A stretch of DNA of 64,000 nucleotides from Shewanella khirikhana (GTDB lineage Bacteria > Pseudomonadota > Gammaproteobacteria > Enterobacterales > Shewanellaceae): positions 1,178,001-1,242,000 of the forward strand of contig NZ_CP020373.1 of NCBI RefSeq assembly GCF_003957745.1, written 5' to 3'. A program made the position numbers and the translations under genes. Below the pieces are notes generated by a model, which saw nothing but the letters and a program-made list of their open reading frames with translations, had not been told where the DNA came from and searched no databases. Numbering within the stretch: the first letter of the stretch is position 1; every line of letters starts with the position of its first letter. Shown piece by piece: positions 52,156 to 60,738 of this stretch.

Positions 52156-52231
52156 TTATTAATACCAGTAGGGGACGCTATGCGATAAAAGCCTCAGCAT
52201 AATTAGCGTCAACAGATTGACGGTGTCAAAG

Positions 52232-52738
52232 ATGATGAACAAAGGATTAATCGCAATCGCCCTCGGATGGGCACTGGCTGCCTTCACTGGCCAATCACAG
52301 GCCGGGCAGGATATCAGCGAGATTGACGAACTGGCGCTCGGGGCCAATCAGGCCAATGTGATGCAGCTGGGGGATTTCCTGACGGTGAACGCCAGCCAAC
52401 TCGGCCAGGCCAACCAATTGACCCTGCTGCAAGACGGCATTGGCAGCGAGGCCAACATTCAGCAGCTGGGGCAGGGCAACGAGATAAGTCTGTTGCAGCA
52501 GGGCCAGTATCTTGAGGCCAGCCTGCTGCAAGCCGGGAGCATGAACCGGATTGAGGCCACCCAACAGGGGGTTGGACATCTGCTTGATGTGGATCAGTAC
52601 GGCCTAAACAATCAGGCCATCATCAATCAGACCGGCAGTGACAATTCAATTTGGATCCAGCAGTACGGGTCCGGACACGCAGTAACTGTGACTCAATGGG
52701 GTCAGGGACAACACACAGTTGTGACTCAGGGTCACTAA
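52232..52738 (+). CDS. csgB: Curli minor subunit / nucleator, CsgB-like
   Basis: This 168-residue secreted protein has a signal peptide (MNKGLIAIALGWALAAFTGQ region, cleaved before about residue 27) and five or six curlin repeats of the NxxxxxQxGxxN type, e.g. EASLLQAGSMNRIEATQQG and QAIINQTGSDNSIWIQQYG. Its small size and position just ahead of csgA suit the nucleator that anchors the amyloid fibre at the surface. The ATG codons at 52232 and 52235 are equally possible; no strong ribosome site is seen. Confidence 0.85.
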   Translation: MMNKGLIAIALGWALAAFTGQSQAGQDISEIDELALGANQANVMQLGDFLTVNASQLGQANQLTLLQDGIGSEANIQQLGQGNEISLLQQGQYLEASLLQAGSMNRIEATQQGVGHLLDVDQYGLNNQAIINQTGSDNSIWIQQYGSGHAVTVTQWGQGQHTVVTQGH

Positions 52739-52764
52739 CCCACACCATGGAAAGGAATGAACCG

Positions 52765-54498
52765 ATGAAAAAGTCCAAAATCGCTCTGCTTGTTGCCGCA
52801 ACTCTGGTTGCTGGCTCAGCAATGGCAACCAGCTCTGAAAACGTTGCCAATGTAAACCAGACCGGTAGCGCCAACAACGCACTGGTAACCCAGGTTGAGC
52901 AAAGCAACCAGAACAATGCCGGGATCAGCCAGACTGGTGACAGCAACAACGCTGTAACCACTCAGGCCCGTACCTCAAGCACCACCGCCACCACCACTCA
53001 GGTGGGTAATGGCAACACTGGTTTCATTAACCAGAGCGATGCCACTGCTACCGCCACCGCCACTATCGTGACCGAAGGTAACAATAACACCGCCACCATC
53101 ACTCAAAAGCTGAATAACCAGCAGTCTGCCGCAGCTCTGGTTACCCAGAACGGTGATGACAACACTGCAACGATCACTCAGAACAACGCCGATGGTGCTC
53201 AGTCAACCATCGACCAAAACGGCAGTGGCGACACCGCTGAAATTAACAACTACTGGTCTGATAATGCCGACGCGACCATCACCCAGAACGTGGGTGCCGG
53301 TAATAATGCTTTGGTTTCCCAGAATGCCTCAGACGCTGCCACTGCTGTGCTGACTCAGACTGGCGAAGGCAACATTGGTCGTATCAACCAGGCTACCGGT
53401 AATTATGCGCACAGTGCCGGCAGTGACGATACCTCTGCAAGCCTCACTCAAAATGGTGTTGGCAACCAGGGTACCATCAACCAAAACGCCATGCACAACA
53501 CCGCTGCTGTTGACCAGGACGGTAACAGCAACCAAGCAACTGTTACCCAGAACGCCGAAGGCAATGGCGCTACTGTTGGCCAGATTGGCGACAGCAACGT
53601 AGCTCTGGTTACCCAGGATGGCGTTGGTGCCACTGCCGGCGTGAGCCAAAACGGCACTTCAAACAACGCGATTGTTTCACAGTTCGACGGCGCCAATACT
53701 GCCTCTGTTGACCAGAATGGCACAGCTAACCTGGCGTCTGTGACCCAGCGCAGCAGCGGCAACTCTGCCACCGTGACCCAGGACGGTGTCGGCAACAACG
53801 CCTCAGTAAACCAATTCGACATGGGCAACATGGCGGAAGTAGATCAACAAGGTGACGGCAACTTCGCCAACGTGACTCAAAGCGCCGGTGCCGGTACTGG
53901 TTCAAACAAGGCCAATGTGTCTCAGCTGGGTGACAACGATTCTGCTACAGTGGCTCAGGTAGGTTCCGGCAACGAAGCCGTGGTACGTCAGACCGCCAAC
54001 AGCCACGACAACACTATCTCTATCAATCAAACCGGTTCTGATAACTATGCCGGTGCAGCCTCCCAGTTAGGTGGTGGCAGCAGCATCAGCATCACTCAGG
54101 ACGGTAACCGTAACCGTGTTGCCAACAGCCCAATGGCTGAGAACTACTATGGTTCCGACATTGGTGCCGGTACCTACGGCGCCGGTAACACAGTGAACAT
54201 CCAGCAAGCTGGTGAAGACAACCTGGCCTATGCCGATTCAGCGCACGAAAATTCGTCAGTTGATATCGTGCAGAGCGGTGAGTTCAACAGCGCAGCCGTT
54301 GAATCCTGGCTCGGTCTGGAAAACGACCTGGACGTAATACAGGTTGGCGACAACCACATTGCTGACGTGTATGTTCGTGGCGGTTCTTACAACACTGTAA
54401 CTGTTACCCAGTTTGACAGCAGCAACCAGGCTTATGTCACCAGCATGGGTTCCAACAACACAGCGATTGTGAATCAGGGCACACTAGTGTCCAACTGA
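52765..54498 (+). CDS. csgA: Giant curli major subunit, CsgA-like
   Basis: This 577-residue secreted amyloid subunit is almost four times the E. coli CsgA length (151). A signal peptide (residues 1-21, ending SAMA) is followed by roughly two dozen curlin repeat pairs with the pattern (A/S)xVxQxGxxNxAxxxQ, e.g. SVDQNGTANLASVTQRSSGN and ATVTQDGVGNNASVNQFDMG. Asn, Gln, Gly and Thr dominate. The last 130 residues (from about NSPMAENYYGSDIGAGTYG) are less regular and contain Tyr. ATG 52765 follows AAAGGA. It is the second gene of the locus. Confidence 0.9.
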   Translation: MKKSKIALLVAATLVAGSAMATSSENVANVNQTGSANNALVTQVEQSNQNNAGISQTGDSNNAVTTQARTSSTTATTTQVGNGNTGFINQSDATATATATIVTEGNNNTATITQKLNNQQSAAALVTQNGDDNTATITQNNADGAQSTIDQNGSGDTAEINNYWSDNADATITQNVGAGNNALVSQNASDAATAVLTQTGEGNIGRINQATGNYAHSAGSDDTSASLTQNGVGNQGTINQNAMHNTAAVDQDGNSNQATVTQNAEGNGATVGQIGDSNVALVTQDGVGATAGVSQNGTSNNAIVSQFDGANTASVDQNGTANLASVTQRSSGNSATVTQDGVGNNASVNQFDMGNMAEVDQQGDGNFANVTQSAGAGTGSNKANVSQLGDNDSATVAQVGSGNEAVVRQTANSHDNTISINQTGSDNYAGAASQLGGGSSISITQDGNRNRVANSPMAENYYGSDIGAGTYGAGNTVNIQQAGEDNLAYADSAHENSSVDIVQSGEFNSAAVESWLGLENDLDVIQVGDNHIADVYVRGGSYNTVTVTQFDSSNQAYVTSMGSNNTAIVNQGTLVSN

Positions 54499-54511
54499 TG
54501 ATTCTCTGAAC

Positions 54512-54534
54512 AAAGGGTGCTTCGGCACCCTTTT
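54512..54534 (+). terminator. Hairpin between csgA and csgD
   Basis: AAAGGGTGC-TTCG-GCACCCTTTT, a 9-bp stem with a TTCG loop and a short T run. It would lower expression of csgDEFG relative to csgBA. Confidence 0.85.
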
Positions 54535-54676
54535 GCTGTGACAGAACAATTGACGGTAAATAGCTTTGGAAGGGGTGGATACTGTCGTTTATTTGGTGTA
54601 ACTTGTGCTTGTTCTGCTTGGAGATTAGTGCGGAGCAGGGCGAGTTAACCCAAATTTAACACGGAGGTTGAGCGTT

Positions 54677-55309
54677 ATGTTCAAGATTATTCATTGGATG
54701 GTTGTATCTCGTTCACATTTATTGGGTGATTTGCTGGATTGCCGTTGGCCACAGGAATTCCTGGTCAAATTGACCAAGGCTGAACCTGAGGAGATGAGCA
54801 ATAAATTGCATCTCAGCCAGATTTCACTGGTAGTCGTGGATCTGGCGTCTGTGGATTTGCAGAAGGCGTATCAGCTGCAAAAACACATCGAAAGGGAATA
54901 TTCGTCTATCAAGGTGGTATTTATCCACTTCCCCCGTCAAACCGATGCCCGTTTTCTCATTAACCCCTCTGTAACCGCAGGGGTGTTTTTCTTTGACGCC
55001 AGTTTGGCTGAAGTTGGTGAAGGTCTGGGAGAAATCCTCAAAGGCCGCAGTCAACTGCCAGCGCAACTGCTTCGCAACGCCAATGGCGACGATTACGAAG
55101 AAGACAGCGACAAGCTGACCATTCGTGAGCGCGAAGTGTTGCAGGCGCTGCTGTCAGGCAGCACCAACCTGGACATTGCCAATCGGTTGTTTGTCAGTGA
55201 AAGCACCATTAAGACCCACCTGTATCGCGCATTTCGCAAGATAGGTGTGTCCAGTCGTGGTCAGGCGATTGCCTGGGCTCAGACGCACCTGCATGAGGTT
55301 CATGTGTGA
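54677..55309 (+). CDS. csgD: LuxR-type curli regulator, CsgD-like
   Basis: This 210-residue regulator has an N-terminal receiver-like domain lacking an obvious phospho-acceptor layout, and a C-terminal LuxR helix-turn-helix (LTIREREVLQALLSGSTNLD, then IANRLFVSESTIKTHLYRAF). CsgD activates curli genes in enterics. ATG 54677 has GGAGG nine bases upstream. It lies between csgA and csgE in the same direction, unlike the divergent enteric arrangement, so it probably acts on the upstream csgBA promoter and perhaps its own. Confidence 0.85.
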   Translation: MFKIIHWMVVSRSHLLGDLLDCRWPQEFLVKLTKAEPEEMSNKLHLSQISLVVVDLASVDLQKAYQLQKHIEREYSSIKVVFIHFPRQTDARFLINPSVTAGVFFFDASLAEVGEGLGEILKGRSQLPAQLLRNANGDDYEEDSDKLTIREREVLQALLSGSTNLDIANRLFVSESTIKTHLYRAFRKIGVSSRGQAIAWAQTHLHEVHV

Positions 55310-55770
55310 AAATTTGGCTGCTGGGGGCGTTGCTGTTTGGCAATGTCGCCCTGGCATCTGATGAAGGCATTATTCTGCCTTCCCAGGCTGCCGAAGGGCA
55401 GGCAACCAGCGATGCCAAACCTCGGAACGAGGCCGACTTGATTGATGGCCTTATTCTGAATCGGGCCATGACCCGCATGGGCCACAGATTCTACCGTGAG
55501 TTTGTTGGCGCCTGGCGGGATATTGGTGGAACGGGAGAACATGCCGGACTGACAGTGGTGGAACAAGCCACGGCACGCAGTGGCAGCAAAATCAGTGTGC
55601 TGCACAACCGCAAAGCGGTATATGTGACCGTGGTTTCTCCCGCCAGTCGGCAAATCGATGCCCAGGCCATGGCGGCCGCAAAACGGGTAGACGAAATGCT
55701 TCGGCAACAAAAGCAACAGGCCGTTTGGCAGGCAATGGCGGATCCGGATATGGCCGCCGATGAGTTTTAG
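55306..55770 (+). CDS. csgE: Curli assembly protein CsgE
   Basis: This 154-residue periplasmic protein has a short signal peptide (ending ALA before SDEG) and the CsgE pattern MTRMGHRFYREFVGAWRDI with LTVVEQATARSGSKISVLHN. CsgE caps the CsgG channel from the periplasm and recruits subunits. The GTG start overlaps the csgD stop (GTGA), so the two are coupled. Confidence 0.88.
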   Translation: MKIWLLGALLFGNVALASDEGIILPSQAAEGQATSDAKPRNEADLIDGLILNRAMTRMGHRFYREFVGAWRDIGGTGEHAGLTVVEQATARSGSKISVLHNRKAVYVTVVSPASRQIDAQAMAAAKRVDEMLRQQKQQAVWQAMADPDMAADEF

Positions 55771-55784
55771 ACAGGGAATGCATA

Positions 55785-56171
55785 ATGAAACTATGGCTGA
55801 CGGCAGCGCTGTTTTTATGCACCAGCGCAGGGGCGACACAATTGGTGTACACCCCGGTCAACCCCGCCTTTGGCGGAAATTATCTTAACGGTTCGTATCT
55901 GCTGGCCAATGCGTCGGCACAAAACGAGCACAAAGCGAGCTCAGGCTACACTCCGCCGTCGGCATTGGACCGACTGGCCGGTTCCTTGGAAGCCAGGCTG
56001 ATGAGCCAGCTGTTCAATGACGCGGCCAATGGCGGTGAAGGCTATCTGAGCACCAACGACTTCAATATTCAGGTGGTAAACGAAGACGGCGTGCTGTTGG
56101 TACATATTACCGACAAGGCTACCGGTGAAACCACTGTGATTGAGGTTGGCGGCCTCGGAGGAGGCAGCTGA
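55785..56171 (+). CDS. csgF: Curli assembly protein CsgF
   Basis: This 128-residue protein has a signal peptide (to about residue 17) followed by the CsgF N-terminal segment YTPVNPAFGGNYLNGSYLLA, which plugs into the CsgG pore, a flexible linker, and a C-terminal beta part ending in a Gly-rich tail. It couples secretion to nucleation by CsgB. Its stop overlaps the ATG of csgG. Confidence 0.93.
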   Translation: MKLWLTAALFLCTSAGATQLVYTPVNPAFGGNYLNGSYLLANASAQNEHKASSGYTPPSALDRLAGSLEARLMSQLFNDAANGGEGYLSTNDFNIQVVNEDGVLLVHITDKATGETTVIEVGGLGGGS

Positions 56172-57022
56172 TGCTACGTGTAGCTATGCTTTGCAGCGCA
56201 GCGCTGCTATTGGGTGGCTGTGCAGCGTCGCTGGACACGGCTCCCACGGCCCAGGCCAGCAGCCTGATGCCCAGGGGCGCCTCCTACTACGACCTTTTGG
56301 GGCTGCCTGAGCCGGCGGGTCCCATGTTTGCTGCTGTGTATGATTTTCGCGATCAGACCGGGCAGTACAAGCCTATTCCATCCAGTAACTTCTCCACCGC
56401 CGTCCCCCAGAGTGGCACTGCGTTTCTGGCCAAGGCGCTGAATGACTCCAAGTGGTTCATTCCGGTCGAGCGTGAAGGGCTGCAGAATTTGCTGACCGAG
56501 CGCAAAATTGTCCGCGCCTCCCTTGGCGGTGATGGCAGTAGATTGCCGCAGCTGTCCAGCGCGCAGATCCTGATGGAAGGTGGCATTGTGGCCTACGACA
56601 CCAACATTCGTACCGGTGGCGCCGGTGCCCGCTATCTGGGCATAGGTGCGTCGGGGCAATACCGGGTTGACAGTGTCACGGTAAACCTGCGGGCGGTGGA
56701 TATTCGTACCGGTCGCTTGCTGTCCAGTGTCACCACCACTAAGTCGGTGTTGTCCAAGGAAATGTCAGCCGGGGTATTTAAATTTATCGATGCCCAAAAG
56801 CTGCTGGAAGCCGAAGCCGGCTTTACCGCCAACGAGCCGGTGAGCCTGTGTGTTGCGGCGGCCATTGAAAGCGCTGTGGTACACCTTATCGCCGATGGCA
56901 TTTGGAAAGGCTCCTGGGCACTTGCCAACCCGCGGGATGATGTAAATAACCCGGTGCTGCAAAAGTACTGGCAGGAAGCTCATCCCGAGGCGGTCATCTA
57001 TCAGCAAGGCAATCAAAGCTGA
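56171..57022 (+). CDS. csgG: Curli secretion channel lipoprotein CsgG
   Basis: This 283-residue outer-membrane lipoprotein forms the nonameric secretion channel for curli subunits. The signal ends with lipobox LLGGCAA (Cys17). Landmarks are FAAVYDFRDQTGQYKPIPSS, VEREGLQNLLTERKI, ILMEGGIVAYDTNIRTGGAG and YRVDSVTVNLRAVDIRTGRL. It is the last gene of the locus, coupled to csgF by a 1-base overlap. No csgC is found. Confidence 0.95.
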   Translation: MLRVAMLCSAALLLGGCAASLDTAPTAQASSLMPRGASYYDLLGLPEPAGPMFAAVYDFRDQTGQYKPIPSSNFSTAVPQSGTAFLAKALNDSKWFIPVEREGLQNLLTERKIVRASLGGDGSRLPQLSSAQILMEGGIVAYDTNIRTGGAGARYLGIGASGQYRVDSVTVNLRAVDIRTGRLLSSVTTTKSVLSKEMSAGVFKFIDAQKLLEAEAGFTANEPVSLCVAAAIESAVVHLIADGIWKGSWALANPRDDVNNPVLQKYWQEAHPEAVIYQQGNQS

Positions 57023-57037
57023 CGATTGATATCATTG

Positions 57038-57066
57038 AAAAAGGCACCCTGAGGGTGCCTTTTTTA
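57038..57066 (+). terminator. Terminator of the curli locus
   Basis: AAAAAGGCACCC / GGGTGCCTTTTTT stem with a T run, 15 bases after csgG. Confidence 0.92.
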
Positions 57067-57147
57067 TGTGCTTCATTTGCCTCAGCTGCAACAGAAGATC
57101 CGTTGGCGTCTTTCTGCTGCAACAAGTCTCGCTGCGGCAGGGTGCTG

Positions 57148-58914
57148 TTATGCTCCCAGCCAAGGTGCGGCTGCGGCTTTATCCTCAAGGTGCAAAGAGA
57201 CAGTGTCCAGCGGCGCCGCCTGAAGCTGCAAAGTGGCGGTATGCAGCTCGTCCCGGCGCAGGAAGTGAATCGCCAGTTCAGTGCCAACACCATAACTTTC
57301 GAGCTGTTTTTCAAGTCCGGCGCCAGCCTGCAGATGGTCGACTGCAATCAGCAAATCGCCCACCGACAGCCCGGCCTGATAGGCACTGCCACCTTCTGCA
57401 ACCGTTTGAATGCGAACTCCAATGGTTTCGGGTTTGAATTTGGCGCCAAGGGCGACTTTCAAAGTGTCGGGACGGCCGCCGCCGCTATCGCTTTGGCCTG
57501 AGGCTGGCCGCAGTTCCATCCGCACCCCAAAGTGAGCCAGCAGCGGCTCGAGGGGCAGATCGTCGGTGTTGTCCAGAAAGGCAAAAATGTCGCTGGCATC
57601 CCGTTCCAGCAGTTCACTTACCAGCTCAAAGTGGCTGGTCTCTGTGGTGCCCTTTCCCGGAAGGCCAAAGCGTTGCCACAGGAGCTGCATCAAAGAGTCT
57701 ATGTTCTTTTCGCCGCCGGTTTCCTTGCGCAGGGTGAGGTCAAGGTACAGGGCAAAGAGTGCGCCCTTGGTGTAATAGCTCACGATGGCATTCTGGGCAT
57801 TCTCGTCCTGCTTGTAGAACTTGGTCCAGGCATTGAAGCTTGAATCCCGCAGGCTTTGCTTAAAGCGTCCTTTGCCGCGATAGACCCGGGTCATGGTTTC
57901 GCTCAGCATATCCAGGTATGCCTCAGCGTTTACCCGTCCTGCGCGCAGGGTGAGCAGGTCGTCATAGTACGAAGTAATGCCTTCGTAGGCCCACAACTGG
58001 CGGGTGTAGCTCTCACTCTCAAGGGCGTAAGGCAGGAACACCTCGGGCTTGATGCGCTTAACGTTCCAGTTATGAAAATACTCATGGCTGCAAAGGGATA
58101 AATAAGTGCGGTAATCCTTGCTGACCGCTTCATCCATTGTGAGCGGTAAGTCCTTGCGCGAGCACACCAGCGCGGTGGAGTTTCTGTGCTCAAGGCCACC
58201 GAAGCCGTTATCCAGCACCATGGTCATAAACAGGTATTCATTGAACGGGGCTTTGCCGCCAAAGAGCTGGATTTGGGTTTCGCAGATGGCCTTTAAATCG
58301 GCGCAAAGTCTCGGCATATGGCAGCGGTGACGGCCGGTCAGCACTATGTGGTGCGGCACGCCGCAGGCCTCAAAACTCGCCAGGGTGAAATCCCCCATCT
58401 CTACCGGATGGTCAATCAGGGCATCGTAATCGTCGGCAACAAAGTCACCGAATTGCCAGGGATTGCCGCTGCGTCTTTTAAGACCAGTGGCAAGGCGCCA
58501 GTGCGTAAGCTCTGGCAAATCAGGTGCCTGCATGGAAACCTGTAACGGTTGCTCGGTTTGACCTTCAACTGCCAGAAACACGCTGGAGCCATTGAAAAAT
58601 CCGTGGCTCATATCCAAATGGGCGCTTCGCACCGACATATCGAAAGCGTACACCTGATACTGCACTGTCAATGGTGCACCTTGGGCGCATGCCAGCTGCC
58701 AGCGCTGTTTATCGAGCTGATTGAGGGCAACGGGGGCGCCGTTTTGGCTGGCTCGGATGGAAATCAGATTGCGGGCAAAATCCCGGATCATGTACGAGCC
58801 CGGGATCCAGGCCGGCAGCGATAAACACTGGTTTGCCGCAGGGGAGGGAATGTCGATGCTGACGTCAAACAGATGGGCTTTGGGATCGCTTGGGAGAATG
58901 CTGTAACGGATCAT
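57148..58914 (-). CDS. M61-family (glycyl aminopeptidase-like) metallopeptidase with PDZ domain
   Basis: This 588-residue zinc peptidase has an N-terminal beta domain, the catalytic HEYFHNWNVKRIKPE (HExxH, with the third ligand Glu in LWAYEGITSYY), and a C-terminal PDZ domain containing GVRIQTVAEGGSAYQAGLSV and LLIAVDHLQAG. This layout is that of M61 peptidases, with preference for N-terminal Gly or acidic residues known only for a few members. No signal peptide is seen. It is convergent with csgG. Confidence 0.9.
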   Translation of the reverse strand: MIRYSILPSDPKAHLFDVSIDIPSPAANQCLSLPAWIPGSYMIRDFARNLISIRASQNGAPVALNQLDKQRWQLACAQGAPLTVQYQVYAFDMSVRSAHLDMSHGFFNGSSVFLAVEGQTEQPLQVSMQAPDLPELTHWRLATGLKRRSGNPWQFGDFVADDYDALIDHPVEMGDFTLASFEACGVPHHIVLTGRHRCHMPRLCADLKAICETQIQLFGGKAPFNEYLFMTMVLDNGFGGLEHRNSTALVCSRKDLPLTMDEAVSKDYRTYLSLCSHEYFHNWNVKRIKPEVFLPYALESESYTRQLWAYEGITSYYDDLLTLRAGRVNAEAYLDMLSETMTRVYRGKGRFKQSLRDSSFNAWTKFYKQDENAQNAIVSYYTKGALFALYLDLTLRKETGGEKNIDSLMQLLWQRFGLPGKGTTETSHFELVSELLERDASDIFAFLDNTDDLPLEPLLAHFGVRMELRPASGQSDSGGGRPDTLKVALGAKFKPETIGVRIQTVAEGGSAYQAGLSVGDLLIAVDHLQAGAGLEKQLESYGVGTELAIHFLRRDELHTATLQLQAAPLDTVSLHLEDKAAAAPWLGA

Positions 58915-59311
58915 AATGGTTCCCGATGTCTAGGGGCTGTTGATCTTTCGTGGTTAAATTTTGTTCTAAATAAAAGCGTTTTAATCAAGGGGAGTGCTCT
59001 GCCGCCTGGTGATTCTAAGTCCTGGTGATTCTAAGTAAGGAGCGCTCCCGGAATGCTGGCATGCTGCCAAAAAATGTGGGTCTTGGCAAAGCCTTGGATG
59101 GGTGAGACTGTGGCTCTTGAATGCCTTTCCTAAATGGAAGGCATAAGTCCGACACTCACCTAAAAGACGCTTACCCAAATGCCGCTGGCCTTGCTATCAT
59201 AAGCCCATTGAATTTCAGGCAGAAAGCCGGATCATTTTTTTTGGGCAAACTGTCTGTTCGGGCAAATTTGGGCAAGCCATTGGCAAAGCCTGGCAGCATA
59301 TGGAGTTCACC
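58915..59311. other. 397-base gap M61 / hinT with a hairpin holding a 16-bp duplication
   Basis: No gene is seen. A hairpin GGGAGTGCTC / GAGCGCTCCC (58990-58999 and 59040-59049) encloses two perfect 16-bp copies of CCTGGTGATTCTAAGT (59005-59020, 59021-59036). The second half (59200-59290) is rich in GGGCAA repeats and leads to hinT. Confidence 0.6.
59005..59036. repeat. 16-bp perfect tandem duplication
   Basis: CCTGGTGATTCTAAGT occurs twice without a spacer inside a hairpin loop, between the divergent M61 and hinT genes. Confidence 0.9.
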
Positions 59312-59665
59312 ATGGCCGAAGAAACCATTTTCAGCAAGATTATCCGCCGCGAAATCCCCGCCGACATCCTGTATCAGGATGAACTGGTTACCGCTTTTCG
59401 GGATATCGCACCCAAGGCGCCAACCCATATTTTGATTATCCCCAATCACCTTATTCCTACAGCCAACGATGTAAAGGCATCCGATGAGCTGGCCCTGGGG
59501 CGCATGTTTACCGTGGCAGCCAAGCTTGCGGCCGAGGCAGGCATTGCCCAAAGTGGCTACCGCCTTATCATGAACTGCAACAGTGACGGCGGCCAGGAGG
59601 TGTATCACATCCATATGCATCTGGTGGGCGGCGAGCCGCTGGGCCCTATGCTGAGCAAGCGATAA
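59312..59665 (+). CDS. hinT: HIT-family purine nucleoside phosphoramidase HinT
   Basis: This 117-residue protein ends with the histidine triad HIHMHLVGG and has the N-terminus EETIFSKIIRREIPADILYQ of HinT enzymes, which cleave P-N bonds of adenosine 5'-phosphoramidates. ATG 59312 follows GGAG by 6 bases; an ATG four codons earlier lacks a site. As in enterics, ycfL lies nearby, here one gene further on. Confidence 0.94.
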   Translation: MAEETIFSKIIRREIPADILYQDELVTAFRDIAPKAPTHILIIPNHLIPTANDVKASDELALGRMFTVAAKLAAEAGIAQSGYRLIMNCNSDGGQEVYHIHMHLVGGEPLGPMLSKR

Positions 59666-59668
59666 GCC

Positions 59669-60658
59669 ATGAAAGTGAATCCGGATTTTTTCCCGCTGAC
59701 GACCCTGGCCAGGCGCTTTGTCAGTCAGCTGGCACAGTGTCGCCGTCTGGGGATTGAAGTGCTCGAAGGCAGTGAGCACCACGTGCTGCTTGAGCTGCCC
59801 TACAGCCCGGCGCTGATTGGTTATCCCGACACCGGGGTTATCCATGGCGGGGTGATCACCACCTTGATTGATACCGCCAGCGGTACCGCTGTGGTGTGCG
59901 CTATCCAGGAGAAATTCAACACCCTGGAGATTTCGCCCACCCTGGATTTGCGGGTGGACTACATGCGTCCGGCCGAACCCGGCAAGCCTGTGTACGCCTT
60001 CGCCGAGTGTTATCGCTTATCCAGCAACATCGCCTTTACCCGCGCCATTGCCTATCAGGACAGCATAGATGAACCCATCGCCCATGCGGTGGGCTCCTTT
60101 ATGCGCATCAGCCCGGAAATGGTCGGTGAGCAGTTCCGCGGCGCCCTGCTTGAAGATGGCATAGTGCTTGGGCCGGAAGTGACCGAGCTTTCTCACTGTC
60201 AGGACGAAGCCACCCGCTCAGCGCCCATGGACGTCAAAGAAATCGTTCGCCGGGTTACTGAGCTCAATGACTTTGGTCATCTGTTGGAGCAGGTGCCCTA
60301 CGCCCGCTTTATCGGCATGGCGGTGGAGCGATTCGGGGATGAATTGGTGTGCCGTTTGCCGGCGCGGGATGCCAACATAGGCAACCCAGTGCTGCCTGCT
60401 ATCCATGGCGGCGTGATTGCCGGTTTTATGGAAATGTCGGCGATTGTGCAGCTGATGGTATTCATGCAAACATCCAGAGTGCCCAAGGTGGTGGACTTTT
60501 CCATCGACTATCTGCGGGCCGGGCTGCACAAGGACACCTTTGCCGAGTGCATCATCACCCGCCAGGGGCGCAGGGTCGCTAATGTGAACATTAACTGCTG
60601 GCAAACCAACCGCAAGCAGCTGATTGCCACCGCGCGTGCTCACTTCCTTATCGACTGA
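59669..60658 (+). CDS. Two-domain hotdog thioesterase (PaaI-like)
   Basis: This 329-residue protein contains two hotdog folds in tandem. The first has YPDTGVIHGGVITTLIDTAS, the second has LPAIHGGVIAGFMEMSAIVQ, each with the HGG motif of 4HBT/PaaI thioesterases. Single-domain PaaI proteins have about 140 residues, so this is a fused dimer. The acyl-CoA substrate is unknown. It begins 3 bases after hinT and is clearly co-transcribed. Confidence 0.88.
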   Translation: MKVNPDFFPLTTLARRFVSQLAQCRRLGIEVLEGSEHHVLLELPYSPALIGYPDTGVIHGGVITTLIDTASGTAVVCAIQEKFNTLEISPTLDLRVDYMRPAEPGKPVYAFAECYRLSSNIAFTRAIAYQDSIDEPIAHAVGSFMRISPEMVGEQFRGALLEDGIVLGPEVTELSHCQDEATRSAPMDVKEIVRRVTELNDFGHLLEQVPYARFIGMAVERFGDELVCRLPARDANIGNPVLPAIHGGVIAGFMEMSAIVQLMVFMQTSRVPKVVDFSIDYLRAGLHKDTFAECIITRQGRRVANVNINCWQTNRKQLIATARAHFLID

Positions 60659-60738
60659 TAACGCTGATAGCAAGGTCGATAAGCCTGGATTCAGCAAGGC
60701 CGTGGCACTCTGGTGGAATTCGTTAATCAGGAGGCAAG

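Noticed and set aside
52750..54498. Curlin repeats considered as a CRISPR-like or DNA repeat array
   Set aside because: The repetition is at protein level with a fixed reading frame, varied DNA units and no spacer pattern; it is a coding sequence.
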